Positions 58,938 through 64,000 of a stretch of DNA of 64,000 nucleotides are shown here, piece by piece. A program made the translations under genes and the position numbers. Below the pieces are notes generated by a model, which worked only from the letters and a program-made list of their open reading frames with translations, searched no databases and was not told where the DNA came from. How positions within the stretch are numbered: position 1 is the stretch's first letter; each line of letters starts with the position of its first letter. The stretch is from Semisulcospira habei (taxonomy: Eukaryota; Mollusca; Gastropoda; Semisulcospiridae): the NCBI GenBank assembly GCA_036245525.1, contig BTPG01000004.1:228805709-228869708 (forward strand), in the 5' to 3' direction.

Positions 58938-61042
58938 CTTACTTACTTACGCCTGTCACCCCTACCCGGGTATAGGCCGTCGACGAGAGACCTCCAGCAA
59001 CTCCTGTCCTGTGCTTCTCCTTCGATTCTACTCCAGGTGGTTCCCAGTCTCTTGATGTCTGCTTGGAGGTCTCGACGCCAGGAGTTTCTCGGCCTACCTC
59101 TTTTCCTCTTTCCCTGGGGGTTCCATGACAATGCCTGCCTAGTGATACTGGGGCGGTCCGTGGCGCAGTGGTTAAGGCGCCTGCCACCAATGCCAAAGGT
59201 GCGCGGTTCGATACCGGGTTCCGGCGTTGGACTTTTCTCCTCTGGTAAGTGTCACCGTTAATTCGGGCGGACCGTCGGGGGTTCTTTCTCCGGGTACTCC
59301 GGTTCTTCCACCCCCCCCCCCCCACTTTGGTACCGGTCTCAGGCCACTTTACAAATTTCAAATACAAGCGATCAAAAATTCTCTGTAACTTCAGTAGCTG
59401 ACTGGCCCTTCGTTTGTCTTGTACTGTGTTTGTCTTAAATGGCGTAAATCCGTGTCTGTTTCGTGAGTGTGTGTGTTGGGTTTCAGGCGCGGCGCTTTGA
59501 GTCGATTTCCCCAAAATTGAGAAAAAGCGCCTGTATAATAACGGTATTATTATTATTATTAAGCTGGCTTTCTCAGACTGTGACCGATCCATCCCCATCT
59601 TCTTCGCCCAATTTCATTCTCTGCTGTTATCTGCTCTGTTCTCTCCCAGAGTCTGACGTTGCTGATCTTCTCTGGCCAGTGGATTTTCAAAATTCTTCTA
59701 AGGCAACTGTTCATGAAGGTCTGTACTCTGTTGACTGTGGTTTTTGTCAATCTCCAAGTCTCTGCTCCATATAGGAGAACTGCTTTTACATTGGAGTTGA
59801 AAATCCGGACTTTGGTGTGTTGTGACAGCTCTCTGGAACTCCACACTTTTTTCAACTGGAGAAAGGCTGCTCTGGCTTTACCGATTCGTGCTCTGACATC
59901 TGCATCAGTGCCGCCTGTTTTGTCTATGATGCTCCCGAGATAGGTGAAGGACTCCACCTCCTCCAACGGGGTGCCAGCAAGCAAGACTGGTTCCTCCCTG
60001 GTTGAGTTCAGCCTCATTGTCTTTGTTTTCTGTTTGTGAATGGTGAGGCCCACTTGGGACGAGATGTCAGCAAGCCTCGTGGTCTTGTCCTGCATTTGTT
60101 GATGAGTGTGGGACAGTAATGCCAAGTCGTCTGCAAAATCGAGGTCGTCAAGCTGTGTCCACAGTGTCCACTGTATTCCACTTCGTCTGTGCTCTGTGGT
60201 CATCTTCATGACCCAGTCTATGGCCAGTAGGAAGAGGAACGGAGACAGCAGACACCCCTTCCTGACACCAGTTCTGACCTGGAGCTCCCTGGTGAACTGC
60301 CCTTCGTGGATCACGCGACATGTCATGCCATCGTAGCTGCTCTTGATCAGGCGGACGAGCTTTGTGGGTACACCGTAGTGTCGTAGGAGTTTCCACAGAG
60401 TCTCTCGGTCCACACTGTCAAATGCTTTCTCATAATCCACAAAGTTGACGTACAGCGGGGAGCTCCACTCCAGAGACTGTTCCACGATGATGCGGAGAGT
60501 GGCGATCTGGTCTGTACATGATCGGTTCTTCCTGAGTCCTGCTTGCTGGTCTCTCAGCTGGGGGTCAACGGAGCTCTTCATTCTCTCCAGGATGATCCTG
60601 TTGAAGACCTTTCCTGGTACTGACAGCAAGGTGATTCCTCTGTAGTTGGAACACTTGCTGAGGTCGCCTTTCTTGGGAAGCTTGATTAGGTACCCCTCCT
60701 TCCAGTCAGCCGGCATCACCTCCTCTTCCCAGATCTTTCCAAACAGTGGGTACAGCATCTCCACTGTTGTCTCTAGGTCTGCTTTCAGAGACTCCGCTGG
60801 GATGCCATCTGGGCCTGTTGCTTTGCCATTCTTCAAAAATGCCACTGCTCTTCTGATCTCTTCCCGGCTGGGTCTGTCACAGCTGATGTGTAGGTCGGTC
60901 TCTGCCGGCTGGATGTCTGGGGGGTCGGGTGGGCTAGGTCTGTTCAGTAACTCTTCAAAATACTCGGCCCATCTGTCGAGTTGGTCTGCTCTGTCTGCAA
61001 TAGGCTTGCCTTCTTTGTCTTTTACTGGTCTTTCTGTATGGC
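58938..61042 (-). mobile_element. RTE-like LINE, 5'-truncated (copy 2), split by a SINE
   Basis: On minus from [20 protein letters not shown] (61042) the reverse transcriptase is open without a stop to LRKPA (59563): [51 protein letters not shown] and catalytic FADDLALL. After the SINE the C-terminus resumes (SWNPQGKRKRGRPRNSW ... GRGDRRK) and ends with (GTAA)n at 58938. It is much better preserved than the copy at 11.7-14.8 kb but lacks the endonuclease. In GVRKGC the usual Gln of the RQG motif is Lys, which would likely impair activity. Confidence 0.88.
59152..59561 (+). mobile_element. full-length tRNA-headed SINE inside the RTE-like LINE
   Basis: Head: GTCCGTGGCGCAGTGGTTAA (A box) and GCGGTTCGATACCGGG (B box), then TTTCTCCTCTGGTAAGTGTC. 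Body: GGGGGTTCTTTCTCCGGGTA, a C run, CTTTGGTACCGGTCTCAGGC and GCGCGGCGCTTTGAGTCGAT. Tail: AAAGCGCCTGTATAATAACG then (ATT)n. This copy links the tRNA head to the headless copies at 5757 and 40165. Confidence 0.9.
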
Positions 61043-61196
61043 CATCTCTTGGCTTGACTTCGCGAACGAAGATTCTATAGGTGTTGTCCACGACGTCTGC
61101 AGGCATTCTCGTGACTGCGGAGGCCAATCCGGGACAGGCAGGTTCGACCGCAGTGGCTGCAGAGGGAGGTATGGCCAGGGTTCTGAGTTGCGGCAT
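59563..61196 (-). CDS. chimeric open frame across two LINEs
   Basis: A continuous 545-codon frame (about 59559-61196) whose first 50 residues come from the zinc-finger LINE C-terminus ([11 protein letters not shown] ... [11 protein letters not shown]) and the rest from the RTE-like reverse transcriptase ([12 protein letters not shown] onward). The join is at 61043-61048, exactly at the 3' terminus of the first LINE. The frame is real; that it is expressed is not shown. Confidence 0.7.
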
Positions 61197-63420
61197 CTCT
61201 GTTTTTTTCTCCTGAGCTGCTTGTCTTTAAGGCCAGCTCTGCGAGAGTCCTCAAAGGAGACAGCTGCCTTGTAAATGGTGGAGCGCCAGGTGTCATGGTC
61301 CGCAGCAAGTGAAGACCGCTGGCGGTGGTCGATTTGACAGGCACTAAGTGACTTCTTGAGACAGTCTTTGTATCTCTTCTTTGCTGCCCCTCTGTCTCTG
61401 TGTCCAGTGGCGAGCTCGCCGAACAGGGTGATCTTGGGTAGGCGATGATCCTCCATCCTGGAGACGTGCCCAGCCCAGCGGAGCTGTGTCCGCAGCAGCA
61501 AAGCCTCGATGCTCACAGTTTCTGCCTGTTCAAGGACCTCGACGTTTTTGACATAGTCACTCCAGTGAATGCCAAGGATTGTACGCAGGCAGCGCTGGTG
61601 GAAGTGTTCGAGGAGTCATAGTTGGCTGCGGTAGAGGGCCCAGGACTCGGAACCATACAGTAGGGTGGTGAGGATGACAGCTCTGTACAGGCTGATCTTG
61701 GTGCCTGTTTTCAGCTGTTGATTGTGCCACACCCGCTTGTATAGACGCCCGAAAGCGCTGTTTGCTTTTGCCAGCCTGCTGTCCAGCTCCTTGTCCAGCT
61801 TGGCGTCTGACGTGATGATGCAGCCAAGTTAGGTAAACTGGTGCACTGACTTCAGTTCGGACTAGCTGATGGTGATGTGGGGAGGGCGATGCTCTACCTT
61901 GGGTGCTGGCTGATGGAGAACCTGTCTTTTTCAGACTGACCTCGAGTCCAAAGAGCTGGGCAGCGTCTGCGAAGCAGGATGTGATGCGCTGCAGGGCTCT
62001 CTGTGTGTGCAACGAGGGCAGCGTCGTCAGCAAAGAGCAGCTCACGAATCAGTTGGTCTAGGGTTTTGGTGTGGGCCTGCAATCCTCTGAGGTTGAACAG
62101 GCTGCCATCGAGACGATACCTGATGTACACTGCATCGTCATCGTCGAGGTCCACTGTGGCCTGCTTCAACATCATGCTAAAAAAGATGGTGAAGAGGGTC
62201 GGTGCCAGCACATAGCCCTGCTTTACACCGTTGAGAATGGGGAATGGTTCTGAGAGGTCATTGTTGAGTCTGACCTGGCGTTGCTGGTCCTCGTGTAGCT
62301 GGACGATCATGCTGAGGAACTTTGGGGGATAGCCAAGTCGCTTCAGGATCTGCCACATGCCTTGCCTGCTCACAGTGTCAAACGCTTTTGTTAGGTCGAC
62401 AAACGTTACGTACAGCCCTTTGTTCTGCTCGCGGCATTTCTCCTGGAGCTGTCTCAGCACAAAGACCATGTCGGTGGTGCTCCTGTTGGCTCTGAAGCCA
62501 CACTGGCCCTCACGGAGGTGGTCTTCTGCAATGGAAGGTACCAGCCGATTCAGGAGCAGCTTGCGAGTATTTTCCCGGCAATGGACAGCAGGGTAATTCC
62601 ACGGTAGTTGGAGCAGGCAGACTTCTCTCCTTTGTTCTTGTACAGGGTGATGACGACTGCATCACGGAGATCCTTTGGTAGTGTTCCTTCCTCCCAGCAG
62701 CAGAGAAAGAGGTCATGGAGCTTGTTGTGCAGTGCTGGGCCTCCATGTTTCCAGATCTCTGGTGGGATTCTGTCAATGCCTGCTGCTTTGCCACTCTTGA
62801 GCTGGTGGATGGCTGTGAGGGTCTCTTCAGCAGTGGGCGGTTCGTCCAATTCAACCTTTACTGGGAGGTGTGGGATTTGGAGGATGACTGCTTCTTGAAC
62901 AGTGCGCTCAGCGCTGAAGAGGTCCTGAAAGTATTCCGACCAGCGGTTCAAGATGGATTTATTATCTGTGAGGAGTGCCTGTCCATCAGGGCTTCACAGG
63001 GGACTTTGTATCAGGTGCCTAGGGCCATACACTGCTGTCAGTGCTTCGTAGAAGCCCCTTTAGTCACCGTTGTCAGCACAAAGCTGGGTCCTCTGTGCGA
63101 GTCTGGTCCACCACTCGTTCTGGAGATCTCTGAGCTTGCGCTGGAGACTGCTGCAGATGAGGCGGAATGCAGACTTCTTCACAGGGCAGGAAGGCTGGGC
63201 TAGGTGGGCCTGATGGGCGGCTTTTTTTTTTTTTTTTTTTTGCTAGGAGTTCCTGAATCTCTACGTCGTTTTCATCAAACCAGTCTTTGTTCCTCTTTCT
63301 AGCGAAACCCAAGACTTCTGCAGAGGATTTTGCGATAGCAGTTTTCAGCCATTCCCAGAGTGTTTCAGGGGAGGAGTCTGCTGGGTCAGTTGTGTCTGTG
63401 AGCCTGCGCTGTAAATCTGT
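61045..63420 (-). mobile_element. zinc-finger LINE (copy 2), decayed ORF
   Basis: Minus-strand order: KRNKDWFDENDVEIQELLAK (pre-RT), [45 protein letters not shown], then in another frame YVTFVDLTKAFDTVSRQGMW, LNGVKQGYVLAPTLFTIFFS and catalytic FADDAALVAHTES, then QLRWAGHVSRMEDHRLPKI, KKRYKDCLKKSLSAC, a C2H2-like finger [18 protein letters not shown] and VREVKPR. Several frame changes and at least one stop (near 61830) occur. The 5' end with the endonuclease is missing. A run of A on minus (63223-63241) disrupts the pre-RT part. Confidence 0.82.
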
Positions 63421-63574
63421 CTGAAAGATGGTTCAATACCACACAATAAATATACAGAATATCTTTTTCACAGCTTGCATGCAGTTCAGCTTAATTTACA
63501 TCGTCTTGAGGTGAAGCTTGCAATCTGACCATTAGAAAACACTGAATGAGCACACCTACCACTCTTATCTTTGG
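63421..63574. other. gene-free junction
   Basis: Nothing recognised. Confidence 0.35.
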
Positions 63575-63695
63575 TAACACGACTGACAACAGCCTGAGTA
63601 TTTCTCTGTGGGCTGGCGATTGGGTGCCTGATAGGTGGTGGCAGGGGATCCGTTTGTCTGTCCAGCGCTGAGTCGTTCCCCTTGGTATGCATATA
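63575..63695 (-). repeat. repeat P, single-arm copy
   Basis: On plus: TTTCTCTGTGGGCTGGCGAT then TGGGTGCCTGATAGG ... CTGTCCAGCGCTGAG. The reverse complement matches 46030-46130. Confidence 0.7.
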
Positions 63696-64000
63696 AGATG
63701 AAATGAACCATAACCCACAAAGTCCCTCCTATATGAGAGCTGTCTTCACTGTCAAGGATCTCTACCTTTTGTCTTTGACTTGATTCTGATGTTGAAATAT
63801 CTCCTTTTCAAAAAGCCTTGCAGATGTGCCAATGCGCCAAAGTGAACTTAATAAGGGGCACGCACAGTAAATACATGTCACTGGATTGTCAAATGTCATT
63901 TGTAATGACGTATTTTTTTGTTTTTAGGTAATTTTATATTTGACGTGATAAGAGTTTTGCTTTTGCTTCAAGACTTGGGGAAAATGGTGACTAAACTAGA
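63690..64000 (+). repeat. dispersed repeat R3, copy 3 (cut by window end)
   Basis: GATGAAATGAACCATAACCC, TTTGTCTTTGACTTGATTCT, GTAATGACGTA and AAAATGGTGACTAAACTAGA in the same order as at 29895-30290. In copies 1 and 3 it directly adjoins repeat P, so P and R3 may be parts of one larger element. Confidence 0.75.

Overview
This window reads as nuclear DNA of a marine invertebrate, most probably a gastropod mollusc (inference). Reasons: genes split by GT-AG introns, very dense non-LTR retrotransposons of types common in molluscs, tRNA-derived SINEs, long dinucleotide microsatellites, and a secreted PAN-sushi-galectin protein of a kind I associate with molluscs. There are no operons, ribosome binding sites or bacterial signals.

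Only two host genes can be supported. (1) A five-exon plus-strand gene (278-33718) encodes a predicted 302-residue secreted protein: signal peptide, PAN/apple-like module, one sushi/CCP module and a C-terminal galectin-like domain. All four junctions have GT-AG ends and compatible phases. Its third intron is 23.6 kb and is filled with LINEs. (2) A four-coding-exon minus-strand gene (46230-53704) encodes a predicted 662-residue protein: an N-terminal coiled coil made by three small exons, an acidic/Ser-Thr-rich linker, and twelve C2H2 zinc fingers of which the last is defective. Its junction phases also agree.

The rest is repeats, in layers. LINEs: two related CR1/Jockey-like elements (7.3-11.2 kb minus, nearly intact; 23.2-26.6 kb plus, decayed), two RTE-like elements (11.7-14.8 kb plus; 58.9-61.0 kb minus), a Rex1/CR1-like element (18.2-20.2 kb minus), two copies of a LINE with a C-terminal zinc finger (21.4-22.0 and 61.0-63.4 kb, both minus), a twin-primed inverted LINE fragment (43.5-44.1 kb) and a LINE 3' end with a tetranucleotide tail (57.9-58.7 kb). 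SINEs: a tRNA-headed group with two different bodies, a (CAAT)n-tailed family of about seven copies, and a short (ATT)n-tailed family.

The most striking signal is a set of about nineteen short TTAA-flanked palindromic elements sharing one hairpin core built around GGCGCC, while their outer ends belong to at least four unrelated types. They cluster at 38-42 kb and 49-53.4 kb, the latter inside introns of the zinc-finger gene. A second hairpin family (core CATGAGCCCC) also ends in TTAA, and one copy begins 8 bases after the galectin stop codon. There are also six sizeable minisatellites (19, 39, 40, 40, 42 and 52 bp units), a dispersed repeat carrying TGACCTTGACCT, and several near-perfect palindromes of 60-140 bp. 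Nested insertions give a relative chronology at several sites.
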